A DNA stretch of 64,000 nt from contig SXIH01000037.1 in NCBI GenBank assembly GCA_005772895.1, forward strand, positions 1 through 64,000, written 5' to 3'. Positions 9,550 to 19,234 of this stretch are shown here, one piece after another. The stretch is from Bacteroidota bacterium (lineage in GTDB: Bacteria > Bacteroidota > Bacteroidia > 2-12-FULL-35-15). The notes under the pieces are model-generated. The model saw nothing but the letters and a program-made list of their open reading frames with translations, was not told the DNA's origin and did not search any database. Both the position numbers and the translations under genes were made by a program. Position 1 is the first letter of the stretch. The number at the start of each line of letters is the position of its first letter.

Positions 9550-11055
9550 ATGTCATTTAATTTAAGAAAACTACAATTGGAAAAACACATATTAAGCAAA
9601 TCAACCTTTTTACGCGGACTACAGTGTGCTAAATCTTTGTATCTCTATAAATATTTTATACAGAAGCGTGATCCTGTTTCAACTGAACAACAAGCTGTTT
9701 TTAATAGAGGAAATAATGTCGGACTACTAGCTCAAAAGCTTTTTCCGGATGGTGTTGATGCAACTCCGGCAAAACGTTCCAACAATATTGAAGCTGTTGA
9801 GAAAACAAAAAAATTAATTGAAAGTGGAGTAGAAGTGATATATGAAGCCGCTTTTCAGCACAATCAAGTACTTGCCATTCTGGATATTTTGGTAAAAAAG
9901 AATAACGAATGGTTTGCCTATGAAGTAAAGAGTTCTACTAAAATTTCACCAACTTATTTATTGGATGCATCCTTACAATATTGGGTAATTACAAACTCAG
10001 GCATTCCTCTAAAAGATATTTCACTTATAATAATTAATAATCAATATGTAAGAAACGGGGGAGTAGACTTAAACGGATTCTTTTCAATTAAGTCAGTTTT
10101 GAAAGAAGCCTTAATAAATCAAGAACTAGTTCAGGAAAACATTAATCGTTCTATGTCCGTTGTTAATACTGCTGTTGAGCCTGATATTAAAATTGGTGAG
10201 CATTGTTTTAGTCCATATAATTGTGATTTTATGGGGACTTGTTGGAAAAGTGTTCCTCCGAATTCTGTTTTTGAAATAACAGGAATAAAAAAAGCGGAGT
10301 TGTTTGATTTATATAATAACGGTTACAAGACCATTGACCAAATTCCGGATAAAAACGATTTAGATAAAAATGTAAATATTCACATTCAATCAATAAAAAA
10401 AAATAAAGCCCATATTGATGAATCAGCTATAAATGTATTTCTTGAAAAAATAAAATACCCTGTTTTTTTTATGGACTTCGAAACATTTATGCCTGCAATT
10501 CCTTTGTATGAAAAAACAAAACCTTATCAGCATATTCCATTTCAATATTCCTTGCATTATAAAAAAGATAAAAATTCTGAATTAGAACATTTTGAATTTT
10601 TAGCCGACCAACATTCCGATCCCCGGAAAACTTTCGTGGAAGCTCTTTTAAAAGATACAGAATCCGATGGAACAATTTTGGTTTATGATATTTTGATGGA
10701 AAAAAATGTTTTAAATGGGTTGAAAAAAGATTTTCCGGAATACTCATCCGAAATTGATAATCGTTTAAAAAGGATGATTGACCTTGTTCAGCCATTTCAG
10801 GAAAGAAGTTATTATCATCCCGCAATGAAAAATTCTTTTTCGATAAAAAATGTTTTGCCTGCATTGGTGCCCGAATTAAATTATTCGAACCTTAAAATTG
10901 CCAGCGGAAGTGTTGCTATGATAGCATTTGAGAACTTAAGCAAAGAAACGGATATGTTCAAAGCATTGGAAACACGTGAACAACTTCTGGAATATTGCAA
11001 AATGGATACTTTGGCAATGGTGAAAATATTTGAAATTTTAGAGGGAGTTAAGTAA
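9550..11055 (+). CDS. DUF2779-type protein: Cas4/RecB-like nuclease domain plus DEDD-exonuclease-like domain
   Basis: LSKSTFLRGLQCAKSLYLYKYF; ILDILVKKNNEWFAYEVKSSTK (PD-ExK); C-x5-C-x5-C cluster (GEHCFSPYNCDFMGTCW); FFMDFETF...LLEYCKMDTLAMVKI (DEDDy-like). Confidence 0.8.
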   Translation: MSFNLRKLQLEKHILSKSTFLRGLQCAKSLYLYKYFIQKRDPVSTEQQAVFNRGNNVGLLAQKLFPDGVDATPAKRSNNIEAVEKTKKLIESGVEVIYEAAFQHNQVLAILDILVKKNNEWFAYEVKSSTKISPTYLLDASLQYWVITNSGIPLKDISLIIINNQYVRNGGVDLNGFFSIKSVLKEALINQELVQENINRSMSVVNTAVEPDIKIGEHCFSPYNCDFMGTCWKSVPPNSVFEITGIKKAELFDLYNNGYKTIDQIPDKNDLDKNVNIHIQSIKKNKAHIDESAINVFLEKIKYPVFFMDFETFMPAIPLYEKTKPYQHIPFQYSLHYKKDKNSELEHFEFLADQHSDPRKTFVEALLKDTESDGTILVYDILMEKNVLNGLKKDFPEYSSEIDNRLKRMIDLVQPFQERSYYHPAMKNSFSIKNVLPALVPELNYSNLKIASGSVAMIAFENLSKETDMFKALETREQLLEYCKMDTLAMVKIFEILEGVK

Positions 11056-11075
11056 AATGTTTGTTAGGACAATAT

Positions 11076-11092
11076 CCCCCTCTACGAGGGGG
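11076..11092. repeat. CCCCCTC-TAC-GAGGGGG palindrome (G/C-run intergenic repeat fragment)
   Basis: Direct reading: ccccctctacgagggggcagggggag. Confidence 0.6.
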
Positions 11093-11103
11093 CAGGGGGA
11101 GGT

Positions 11104-11149
11104 TTCAAATGAAAAAGCACAAGTGTTTACTTGTGCTTTTTCATTTGAA
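11104..11149. terminator. Bidirectional Rho-independent terminator between convergent genes
   Basis: Perfect 21-bp stem TTCAAATGAAAAAGCACAAGT / ACTTGTGCTTTTTCATTTGAA with GTTT loop. Confidence 0.9.
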
Positions 11150-11160
11150 ATAAGTTGAAC

Positions 11161-11580
11161 TTAAAATCTTTCCAATTTAGAAAAATAAAAATCACCTTCT
11201 ATTTGCGCATTCTCATCGCTGTCTGAACCATGAACCGCATTTGCTGCAATTGACTTTGCATAAATTTTACGTATTGTCCCTTCGTCTGCCTTTGTTGGAT
11301 CTGTTGCACCAATTAATGTTCTGAAATCAGCTACTGCATTTTCTTTTTCTAAGATAGCTGCTACAATTGGTCCTGAAGACATGTAATTTACAAGTTCTCC
11401 GTAGAATGGGCGCTCTTTGTGTATTTCATAAAATTTACCAGCAGCTTCAGCTGATAGTTTTGTGTATTTCATTGCTACAATTCTAAACCCTGCTTCGTTG
11501 ATCATCTTTAAAATCCCACCAATGTAGTTGTTCTCAACTGCATCAGGCTTAATCATTGTAAATGTTCTGTTTGTTGCCAT
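11161..11580 (-). CDS. ndk: Nucleoside-diphosphate kinase
   Basis: [20 protein letters not shown]; active-site region [12 protein letters not shown]. Confidence 0.97.
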   Translation of the reverse strand: MATNRTFTMIKPDAVENNYIGGILKMINEAGFRIVAMKYTKLSAEAAGKFYEIHKERPFYGELVNYMSSGPIVAAILEKENAVADFRTLIGATDPTKADEGTIRKIYAKSIAANAVHGSDSDENAQIEGDFYFSKLERF

Positions 11581-11673
11581 TGCTTTTTGTTTAATTAAAA
11601 TTCGGGTGCGAAATTAGAAAAAATATCTTCATCTCAAACAAATAAAGATTGCTAATTGGCGGGCAAATTATTG

Positions 11674-11681
11674 TAAATTTG
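11674..11681 (+). promoter_or_regulatory. Bacteroidota -7 box TAAATTTG upstream of nrnA-like gene
   Basis: Matches TAnnTTTG; 7 nt before the ATG at 11689. Confidence 0.55.
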
Positions 11682-11688
11682 TGCTCTT

Positions 11689-12705
11689 ATGAATGCAAAA
11701 CAAATTAAAGAAGTAAAGGCGCTTTTAAATAAGCCTAAAAATATTGTAATTGTTACACATTGGTCGCCCGATGGCGATGCTATGGGCTCCTCTTTGGGAT
11801 TGTATAATTACTTGATTCAGTTAAAACACAAAGTTTCTGTTATCACTCCGAATGATTATCCTTCCTTTTTATTTTGGTTGCCCGGAAATAAAAAAGTAAT
11901 TGATTTTTCAAAAAAACCTAAACCTGCTAAAACATTGGTTGCCAAAGCAGATATTATCTTCTGTTTAGATTTTAATTCTTTGAAACGTATCGATAAATTG
12001 GGTGATGAAGTTGAAAAATCAGAGGGAATAAAATTTATGATTGATCATCATTTGCAACCTGAAGGGTTTGCAAAATATATGTTACACAGTGTGAAAGCTT
12101 GCTCTACCTGTGAGCTTATATTTGAGTTAATTCAATTGATGGGACACAAGAAGCTGATGAATAAAGCTATTGGAAATTGTTTGTATACAGGAATTATGAC
12201 TGATACCGGCTCTTTCCGCTTTCCTTCAACTACTGCTAAAACACATAAGATAATTGCTTCTTTAATTGAGGCAGGAGCTGAGAATGCGGATATACACAAT
12301 CGGATTTACGATGGGAATACCGAAAATAAAATAAAACTTCTGGGATTTAGCTTAAGTGAAAAGTTAAAAGTTTTCAAAGAATATAAAACAGCCTATTTTA
12401 GCCTTACACAGGCTGAATTAGATCATTACAAATACCAAAAAGGAGATACAGAAGGCGTTGTGAATTATGCTTTATCTATTGAAGGCATTCGATTTGCAGC
12501 TTTTTTTGTTGAGCGAGATGGAATAATTAAAGCATCTTTTCGTTCTCAAGGAAGTTTTGATGTGAACGTATTTGCTAGAAAACACTTTAGTGGTGGCGGA
12601 CATGCAAATGCAGCCGGAGGGATGAGTGAATTATCTATGGATAAAACACTTCAGAAGTTTGAAGAATTATTACCAACTTACAAATCAGCACTAAACAAAA
12701 AATGA
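11689..12705 (+). CDS. DHH/DHHA1 phosphoesterase (NrnA-like oligoribonuclease / pAp phosphatase)
   Basis: VTHWSPDGDAMGSSLGL, CLDFNS, DHH motif (IDHHLQPEGF), TDTGSFRFP, GGGHANAAGG. Confidence 0.93.
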   Translation: MNAKQIKEVKALLNKPKNIVIVTHWSPDGDAMGSSLGLYNYLIQLKHKVSVITPNDYPSFLFWLPGNKKVIDFSKKPKPAKTLVAKADIIFCLDFNSLKRIDKLGDEVEKSEGIKFMIDHHLQPEGFAKYMLHSVKACSTCELIFELIQLMGHKKLMNKAIGNCLYTGIMTDTGSFRFPSTTAKTHKIIASLIEAGAENADIHNRIYDGNTENKIKLLGFSLSEKLKVFKEYKTAYFSLTQAELDHYKYQKGDTEGVVNYALSIEGIRFAAFFVERDGIIKASFRSQGSFDVNVFARKHFSGGGHANAAGGMSELSMDKTLQKFEELLPTYKSALNKK

Positions 12706-13244
12706 TTTTTAAAAACTATTCTTTTATTGCTATTATCTATTTAAGCACATTGTTACAACTGTCTTGTGGTAACAATGAGGAGAAGGTTGCTCATAAAACT
12801 GATTTTGAAAGCAAAGAAGGGAAAGACAAGTTGATTGAGGCTAACAAAATCTATGTAAAAAAAGAAAGTGATGAAATTGATCAGTATATCAAACATAAAA
12901 AGTGGGAAATGATCGCTACCGGAAGTGGTTTGCGTTATATGATTACTCAAAAAGGCAGCGGTGTTATGCCAAAAACAGAGCAAAGGGTGAGATTGAATTT
13001 TAATGTGAAATTGTTAGATGGCACACTGTGTTACTCGTCAGATTCTTCAGGTGTTTATGAGTTTGTGGTTGATAAAAGTAGCGTAGAAACAGGTTTGCAC
13101 GAAGGAGTGAAATATATGCATGTAGGAGATAAGGCAACAATAATTCTTCCATCACACTTAGCATACGGACTTATTGGAGACGAAAAACGCATTCCTCCGA
13201 GAGCTTCCGTTTTATACGAATTAGAATTACTTTCAGTAAAATAA
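12702..13244 (+). CDS. FKBP-type peptidyl-prolyl isomerase, lipoprotein (single domain)
   Basis: Lipobox LLQLSCGN; GSGLRYMITQKGSG...VRLNF...AYGLIGDEKRIPPRASVLYELELL. Confidence 0.9.
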   Translation: MIFKNYSFIAIIYLSTLLQLSCGNNEEKVAHKTDFESKEGKDKLIEANKIYVKKESDEIDQYIKHKKWEMIATGSGLRYMITQKGSGVMPKTEQRVRLNFNVKLLDGTLCYSSDSSGVYEFVVDKSSVETGLHEGVKYMHVGDKATIILPSHLAYGLIGDEKRIPPRASVLYELELLSVK

Positions 13245-13248
13245 TAAA

Positions 13249-14142
13249 TTGAAAATCAATTATTTATATATTTTATTTATAGTTATAGTTTTTGCGTCCT
13301 GCGGCAACAATTCTCTCTATAAAGATTATGCCGAAACCGACTCTGGTTTATATTACAAATTGCAAGTGATAGGTGATGGAAAACGTAAACCAAACATCGG
13401 AGACTATCTTCAATTAATCATTACCTATAAAACCGAAAAGGATTCCGTTTTCATGGATACTTATTCAAGTAATGCTATGGGAATGGTTATTCTTCCATTT
13501 AATCATTCTTCTTTTGTTGGTAGTTTTGAAGAAGGCTTGAGCACAATGAATGAAGGCGACAGTGTTTCCTATATTGTAGATGCAAAAAACTTATTCAATA
13601 AATTCTTTAAAGTAGATTTACCTATATTCTTTGATTCTGGAAGCAAAGTAAAAATGGATGTGAAACTTCATAAAATTTTAAACCAAAAAGAATACGAAGC
13701 AGAATTGTTAAGATATGAGTCTTTAGTGGAAGACAGAGACATTGAAGAACAAAGAAAAATTCAACTTTTTGTTGATACCAGCAAAGCTACTTTTTCCCGA
13801 TTGGAAAATGGAATGTATTATATGCCCATTACACAAGGTTCCGGTAATCCTCCTGAGAAGGGAAATATCATCAAGATCAATTATACCGGGAGTTTTTTGT
13901 CTGGTAAGGTATTCGAATCTACTTATGACCGCTCTCAACCAATGGAATACGTTTGTGGAGAACAGGAGCAAGTTATTAAAGGCTTTGAAACTGCAATATG
14001 TTTAATGAATGAAGGCGCAAAAGCAAAATTTATTATACCTTCGCACCTCGCTTTTGGAAAAGATGGTTCTTCAACCGGAATTATTCCTCCATATACAGCA
14101 GTTATTTACGAAATAGAATTACTCAATTTAACTAAAAAATAA
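13249..14142 (+). CDS. FKBP-type peptidyl-prolyl isomerase, lipoprotein (degenerate N-terminal + canonical C-terminal domain)
   Basis: Lipobox FASCGNN; TTG start; C-terminal INYTGSFLSGKVFEST...PSHLAFGKDGSSTGIIPPYTAVIYEIELL. Confidence 0.88.
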   Translation: MKINYLYILFIVIVFASCGNNSLYKDYAETDSGLYYKLQVIGDGKRKPNIGDYLQLIITYKTEKDSVFMDTYSSNAMGMVILPFNHSSFVGSFEEGLSTMNEGDSVSYIVDAKNLFNKFFKVDLPIFFDSGSKVKMDVKLHKILNQKEYEAELLRYESLVEDRDIEEQRKIQLFVDTSKATFSRLENGMYYMPITQGSGNPPEKGNIIKINYTGSFLSGKVFESTYDRSQPMEYVCGEQEQVIKGFETAICLMNEGAKAKFIIPSHLAFGKDGSSTGIIPPYTAVIYEIELLNLTKK

Positions 14143-14151
14143 TAATTAAAA

Positions 14152-15147
14152 ATGAAAATTACTTTTGCAAAATCAATGTTGGCTGTTGCTGTGGGTGTTG
14201 CTTTAACATTCGCATCCTGCTCAAATTCTCCTTATCCTGATTATGATGTTACAGAAAATGGATTGTATTATCAGTTTTTTAAACAAGACGAAAATGCTGT
14301 AAAGCCACAAGAAGGTGATATTGTACGTTTAGTAATGTCGTATAAAAACAGTGTTGATTCGGTTTTATTCGATTCAAGAGTTGGAAATCCAAGCGGAACA
14401 AATTATATAGAATTTCCTTTGCAAAAATCTACATTCAAAGGGAGTTTCGAAGAAGCATTAGCAATGATGGGACTTGGAGATAGCGCTAGTTTCATAATCA
14501 GTGCCGATTCAGTTTATTTAACAACTTTCAAAGCTCCTTCTCTTCCTCCGTACATTGAAAAAGGAAGTATGTTAACTTTTGAAGCTAAGTTGGAAAAAAT
14601 TATTACAAAAACAGAAGCTGAAGCAGAAAGAAATAAGCAAATGCAAGAGCAACAGGCAATGATGCAAAAAATGCAAGCGGAAGAAGGTGCTACTTTTGCT
14701 AAATATTTAGCCGACAATAAAATCACCGCTAAACCTACTGAGAGTGGCTTGTATTATATCGAAAGCAAAAAAGGAAACGGAAAAAAACCTAAAGCAGGTG
14801 AAATGGTTAAGGTGAATTATACGGGAAGATTATTGAATGGAACCATTTTTGATACCAGCGATGAAGCAACGGCTAAAACAGCTGGCACATATCATAAAGA
14901 AAGAAAATATGAACCGTATGAATTTGCTGTTGGAGTAGGAGGAGTAATACCAGGTTGGGACGAAGGAATTATGATGATGAGTGTTGGTTCAAAAGGACAG
15001 TTAATTATTCCTTCTGCAATTGCTTACGGAGCTCAAGGTGGCGGACCAATTCCTCCATTTTCTCCATTGGTGTTTGATGTGGAATTAGTAGCTGTTAGTC
15101 CGGCTCCGGCTCAACCTGCAACCGGTGAAAAAACAGTAAATCATTAA
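14152..15147 (+). CDS. FKBP-type peptidyl-prolyl isomerase, lipoprotein (degenerate N-terminal + canonical C-terminal domain)
   Basis: Lipobox FASCSNS; VNYTGRLLNGTIFDTS...GVIPGWDEGI...PSAIAYGAQGGGPIPPFSPLVFDVELV. Confidence 0.9.
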   Translation: MKITFAKSMLAVAVGVALTFASCSNSPYPDYDVTENGLYYQFFKQDENAVKPQEGDIVRLVMSYKNSVDSVLFDSRVGNPSGTNYIEFPLQKSTFKGSFEEALAMMGLGDSASFIISADSVYLTTFKAPSLPPYIEKGSMLTFEAKLEKIITKTEAEAERNKQMQEQQAMMQKMQAEEGATFAKYLADNKITAKPTESGLYYIESKKGNGKKPKAGEMVKVNYTGRLLNGTIFDTSDEATAKTAGTYHKERKYEPYEFAVGVGGVIPGWDEGIMMMSVGSKGQLIIPSAIAYGAQGGGPIPPFSPLVFDVELVAVSPAPAQPATGEKTVNH

Positions 15148-15173
15148 AATTATAATTTTTAATATTTATTACG

Positions 15174-16427
15174 ATGAAAAAAATAGCAACCATTCTTTTA
15201 GCTTTCTCAACTTTAATAGTGAGTGCCCAAGAAAAAACGAAAGGCACTCCTGAGAAACCTAAAAGTGTAAAAGTTAAAAAACCAAAAACAGTGAAAACAG
15301 CATCCGGATTAGAATATACAATTACAGAAAAAGGAAGTGGAAAAAAACCAATGAATGGCGATAAAGTAATTGTGCATTATACCGGTAAGCTAACAAACGA
15401 TACTGTTTTTGATTCATCTTTAAAACGCGGACAACCGTTTGAATTTAAATTAGGAGCCGGTAACGTTATCAAAGGCTGGGACGAAGCATTTTTATTGCTT
15501 CAGGTTGGAGATAAAGCAACCATTAAATTCGGACCTGAACTAGGCTACGGAGCTAATGCAACCGGAGCTATCCCAGCCAACTCAACTTTGATTTTTGATG
15601 TTGAATTGTTGGATGTGAAAGAAGGACTTCGTCCGTACGATGTTAAAGGGAAAGATACTTTAAAAACAAAAAACGGAGTACAATACATTATTGTAAAAGC
15701 AAATAAAACAGGTGAACAGGCTGTTGCCGGAACGGTTGCGGACTTTCATTATGCGGGATATTTCAGAGACGGAAAAACATTTGATAACTCATTTGACCGC
15801 AATCAACCGCTTTCAATTAAAATAGGTCAAGGTCAATTAATGCCAGGTTGGGATGAAGGGATGTCCATGCTTCGCAATGGTGAAAAAGCTAGATTGATTA
15901 TTCCATCTTCATTGGCATTAGGCGAAAAAGGTTATCCGCCATTGATTCCACCCAATACTGATTTAATAATGGACATTGAAATGTTAAATGTAAAAGTGAT
16001 TGTTCCTCCTGCATTATTTGATATCAAAGGCTTGGAAGAAAAAGTAACTTCAACCGGATTGAAATATTATGAAGTAAAAAAAGCAGGTTCAGCAGTTAAA
16101 GCTGCTGCCGGAAAATCAGTAAAAGTTCATTATTCAGGATATTTGGCTGATGGAAAAATGTTTGATTCATCCGTTGAAAGAGGTGAGCCAATTGAATTTC
16201 CTTTAGGGCAAGGTCGAGTTATCCCGGGTTGGGACGAAGGGATTGCTTTGATGAGTGTAGGTGATAAATTACGTTTGGTCATTCCTTATAATTTAGCTTA
16301 TGGTGAACAAGGTCGTCCACCAATGATTCCGGCTAAAGCAGATCTTACTTTTGATGTGGAATTGGTAGATGTTAAAGATGCTCCAACTCCTCAACAACAT
16401 GGTCCGGGTGATGGACATAACCACTAA
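15174..16427 (+). CDS. Triple-domain FKBP-type peptidyl-prolyl isomerase, secreted
   Basis: Three FKBP modules (VHYTGKLTNDTVFDSS; FHYAGYFRDGKTFDNS; VHYSGYLADGKMFDSS), signal peptide, His-rich tail. Confidence 0.93.
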   Translation: MKKIATILLAFSTLIVSAQEKTKGTPEKPKSVKVKKPKTVKTASGLEYTITEKGSGKKPMNGDKVIVHYTGKLTNDTVFDSSLKRGQPFEFKLGAGNVIKGWDEAFLLLQVGDKATIKFGPELGYGANATGAIPANSTLIFDVELLDVKEGLRPYDVKGKDTLKTKNGVQYIIVKANKTGEQAVAGTVADFHYAGYFRDGKTFDNSFDRNQPLSIKIGQGQLMPGWDEGMSMLRNGEKARLIIPSSLALGEKGYPPLIPPNTDLIMDIEMLNVKVIVPPALFDIKGLEEKVTSTGLKYYEVKKAGSAVKAAAGKSVKVHYSGYLADGKMFDSSVERGEPIEFPLGQGRVIPGWDEGIALMSVGDKLRLVIPYNLAYGEQGRPPMIPAKADLTFDVELVDVKDAPTPQQHGPGDGHNH

Positions 16428-16447
16428 ATAATACACAATAAAAAATG

Positions 16448-16480
16448 AAACGCCCTGTTTTTATTAACAGGGCGTTTTTT
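16448..16480 (+). terminator. Rho-independent terminator after the FKBP cluster
   Basis: AAACGCCCTGTT tttatt AACAGGGCGTTT TTT. Confidence 0.9.
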
Positions 16481-16547
16481 ATTTCTTTTTTCTACAGACA
16501 AATAGCTCTATAGCAAAAGAGTATCTTTGATTGAATTTTCACACTGC

Positions 16548-17951
16548 ATGAGCGATAAAAACAGGCATTCTCAACCTTTTATTATGGTATTAATTGTTAC
16601 CGTAGTATTGCTCATTCTTTCTCAATTTCATACTGAATTTTTAATTGCAGGATATAAAACAAAAAAAGTAGCTCCACTTTCTGATATTATGCAGAAAGGA
16701 GTATTTAAAAAAGTTCCTATGACACATTGTGTCATTACTGATTCAATTATTGCAAAAGATAGTACAGACTTTGCTTTGCGACAAACTGATTCAAGTAATA
16801 TTTTTGATTTTGAAAATGATACAACTTCTGCATTAGCACATTTTTTTCAATCTCTTAATTTACTTAAGAAGAAAAAAAGTAAAACACGCATTGCATATTT
16901 CGGAGATTCTATGATTGAAGGTGATTTAATTTCTCAGGATTTACGTGAATGTATGCAAGATGCTTTTGGTGGCGATGGTGTAGGCTATGTTCCAATAACA
17001 TCAATTGTTTCTGGCTTTCGCACAAGTATATTTCATTCATTTGATGGTTGGACAACCTACAATTTATTGGAAAATATTCCTTCCGGGCATTCACTTGGAA
17101 TAGCAGGTTATTGTTTTGTTCCAAATACATTTAATACTGTTGACACAACCAATACTACTGCAGGAAGTTCAGTAAAATATACTGCTGTAAAACGAAAACA
17201 CCTGAATCGTTTTTATGAAACAAAAGTAATTTATGGAAAAAGTGAAGGAGAGAATTACGTGATTGTAAATGGTTCCCGATACAGATTAAGCGGAACAAAA
17301 GAAGTAAATCAATTGAGTATTAACAGTTCTGCACAGCAAGTAAATGCAAGATTTCAGTGTAAATCACCGATTGATATTTATGGATTCAGTATGGAAAGTG
17401 ACAGTGGCGTTTTTGTAGATAATTTTTCTTTCAGAGGAAATTCCGGATTGCCGATTTCAAAAATCAAACAAAGTATTTATGCTTCAACTAATGAATGTTT
17501 AGAGTACGATTTAATTATTTTAGAATATGGATTAAATGCTGTCAGCCCAAGCGTAACCGATTTTTCTTGGTACGAACGCGGAATGAATGCTTCTATAAAG
17601 CATATTCAGGCGAGTTTTCCTAATACAAGTATTTTGTTGATCAGTGTAGGGGATAAGAGCTACCGTAAAGATGGAGTTTACCAAACCGACCCAAGTGTTC
17701 CTATTTTGGTGGAAACTCAGAAACGTATGGCAAAAGATAACAAACTTGCATTTTGGAGTTTGTATGATGCAATGGGTGGAAACGGTTCTATGGTAAAGTG
17801 GGTGGAAGGTGATACAGCTTTTGCAAACAAAGATTATACTCACTTTAATTTCAAAGGTGCTCATAAAGTCGGAAAATTATTGTTCAGTAAAATTATGAGC
17901 GAGTACAAGGATTACAATAAAAAACAAAATCAAAAGTCTCTCAATCAATAA
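16548..17951 (+). CDS. SGNH/GDSL hydrolase-family membrane-anchored protein (O-acyltransferase/esterase partner)
   Basis: RIAYFGDSMIEGDLISQDLR, LILEYGLNA, DYTHFNFKGAHKVGKLL. ORF track starts at TTG 16527, which overlaps a -7 box TATCTTTG (16522-16529), so ATG 16548 is preferred. Confidence 0.85.
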   Translation: MSDKNRHSQPFIMVLIVTVVLLILSQFHTEFLIAGYKTKKVAPLSDIMQKGVFKKVPMTHCVITDSIIAKDSTDFALRQTDSSNIFDFENDTTSALAHFFQSLNLLKKKKSKTRIAYFGDSMIEGDLISQDLRECMQDAFGGDGVGYVPITSIVSGFRTSIFHSFDGWTTYNLLENIPSGHSLGIAGYCFVPNTFNTVDTTNTTAGSSVKYTAVKRKHLNRFYETKVIYGKSEGENYVIVNGSRYRLSGTKEVNQLSINSSAQQVNARFQCKSPIDIYGFSMESDSGVFVDNFSFRGNSGLPISKIKQSIYASTNECLEYDLIILEYGLNAVSPSVTDFSWYERGMNASIKHIQASFPNTSILLISVGDKSYRKDGVYQTDPSVPILVETQKRMAKDNKLAFWSLYDAMGGNGSMVKWVEGDTAFANKDYTHFNFKGAHKVGKLLFSKIMSEYKDYNKKQNQKSLNQ

Positions 17952-17956
17952 ACCGT

Positions 17957-19231
17957 ATGTTTTTGAAAACTTATAAATATTTTAAATTATTTTTTTGTCT
18001 TGTGTCTTTCGTCTTGTGTCTTGCCTCTGTAAAAGCGCAAACCATCGATACTTCCGTTTACAAGCAATACACTTTTATTAAGCATAATTTAAATAAAATT
18101 GAAAACGACAGCACTTCATTAAATTTTTTTTATGAAAAACTTTATCAGTTAGAGCAAAAACAAATTACACGTGTAAATGTTACTCATATTGGTGATTCGC
18201 ACATACAAGCAGATAATCTTTCGGGTTTGGTTCGTCAAAAATTGCAATTAAAGTTTGGTAACGCAGGCAGAGGTTTAATATTTCCATACCGCTCCGCAAA
18301 GAGTAATGAGCCCACATCATACAAAACAATTACCAATGTTCCTTGGGATTACAAACGCAATGTGTTTTACGAAAAACCTCTGCCTATTGGGATAAGTGGA
18401 TACACAATAGAAACAGGTGATTCTCTTGCGGAAATTAATTTAATGGTGAAAGATCAGCCCAAATTAGGATATAGTTTTACAAAGTTTACTTTGTTTCATG
18501 AAAAAGGACAAAATAATTTTGATATCAGCATCTGTGATGATTTGAATTGCGAGCGTGGGCTATTTAAATCAACTGATAAAACAACCAATGCATTTGTTTC
18601 AGAATTAAAATTTGATAAACCTATCCGTCAGATTTATTTAAGAAACAAATGCGTTGATACTGCTACACAGAAGGTTACACGTATTTATGGAATGCTGGTG
18701 GAGAATGATTCTGCTGGTGTGTTATATAATATGATTGGAGTAAATGGTGCAGAATACAGACACTATGTGATGTCGAAATATTTTACTCAGCAATTATCTT
18801 ATCTCAATTCCGATTTAATGATAATTTCTTTAGGAACAAATGAAGCATATTCTGCAGGTTTCGATAAAGAATTATTTTACCGGAGTATCGATTCTTTGGT
18901 ATTGTGCATTAAATCTATTAATCCAAATGTAAATTTTATCATCACAACACCGCCAGATTCCTATCGCAAAACACGAAAAGGAAGAGTGAAAAATCCGGAT
19001 ATGAAATTGGCTAGAGAAGCAGTTGTAGAATACTGTTCAAAAAACAATGTAGCTTTTTGGGATTTGTACGAAATAATGGGTGGATACGGCTCAATGGGAA
19101 AATGGTATGCGATGAAACTAACGGCAAAGGACAGAGTGCATTTTTCCGGAAGAGGATATCAAATTCAAGGCGATTTATTTTATACGGCTTTGATGAACGG
19201 GTATGAGAAATATAAAAAAGGAAAGAAGTAG
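17957..19231 (+). CDS. SGNH/GDSL hydrolase-family secreted protein, paralog of the preceding gene
   Basis: NVTHIGDSHIQADNLSG, MIISLGTNEAYS, DRVHFSGRGYQIQGDLF; signal peptide. Confidence 0.87.
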   Translation: MFLKTYKYFKLFFCLVSFVLCLASVKAQTIDTSVYKQYTFIKHNLNKIENDSTSLNFFYEKLYQLEQKQITRVNVTHIGDSHIQADNLSGLVRQKLQLKFGNAGRGLIFPYRSAKSNEPTSYKTITNVPWDYKRNVFYEKPLPIGISGYTIETGDSLAEINLMVKDQPKLGYSFTKFTLFHEKGQNNFDISICDDLNCERGLFKSTDKTTNAFVSELKFDKPIRQIYLRNKCVDTATQKVTRIYGMLVENDSAGVLYNMIGVNGAEYRHYVMSKYFTQQLSYLNSDLMIISLGTNEAYSAGFDKELFYRSIDSLVLCIKSINPNVNFIITTPPDSYRKTRKGRVKNPDMKLAREAVVEYCSKNNVAFWDLYEIMGGYGSMGKWYAMKLTAKDRVHFSGRGYQIQGDLFYTALMNGYEKYKKGKK

Positions 19232-19234
19232 AAA

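Noticed and set aside
10487-10864. ORF 10487-10864(-), 125 aa
   Set aside because: Antisense to the DUF2779 nuclease gene; composition typical of antisense translation.
9550-11055. Cas4 gene of a CRISPR-Cas system
   Set aside because: Cas4-like motifs are present, but the C-terminal DEDD-like domain and absence of cas1/cas2/arrays point to a stand-alone DUF2779 protein.
16527-16547. TTG start of the first SGNH gene as given in the ORF track
   Set aside because: The TTG overlaps a -7 promoter box TATCTTTG; the downstream ATG at 16548 is the more plausible start.
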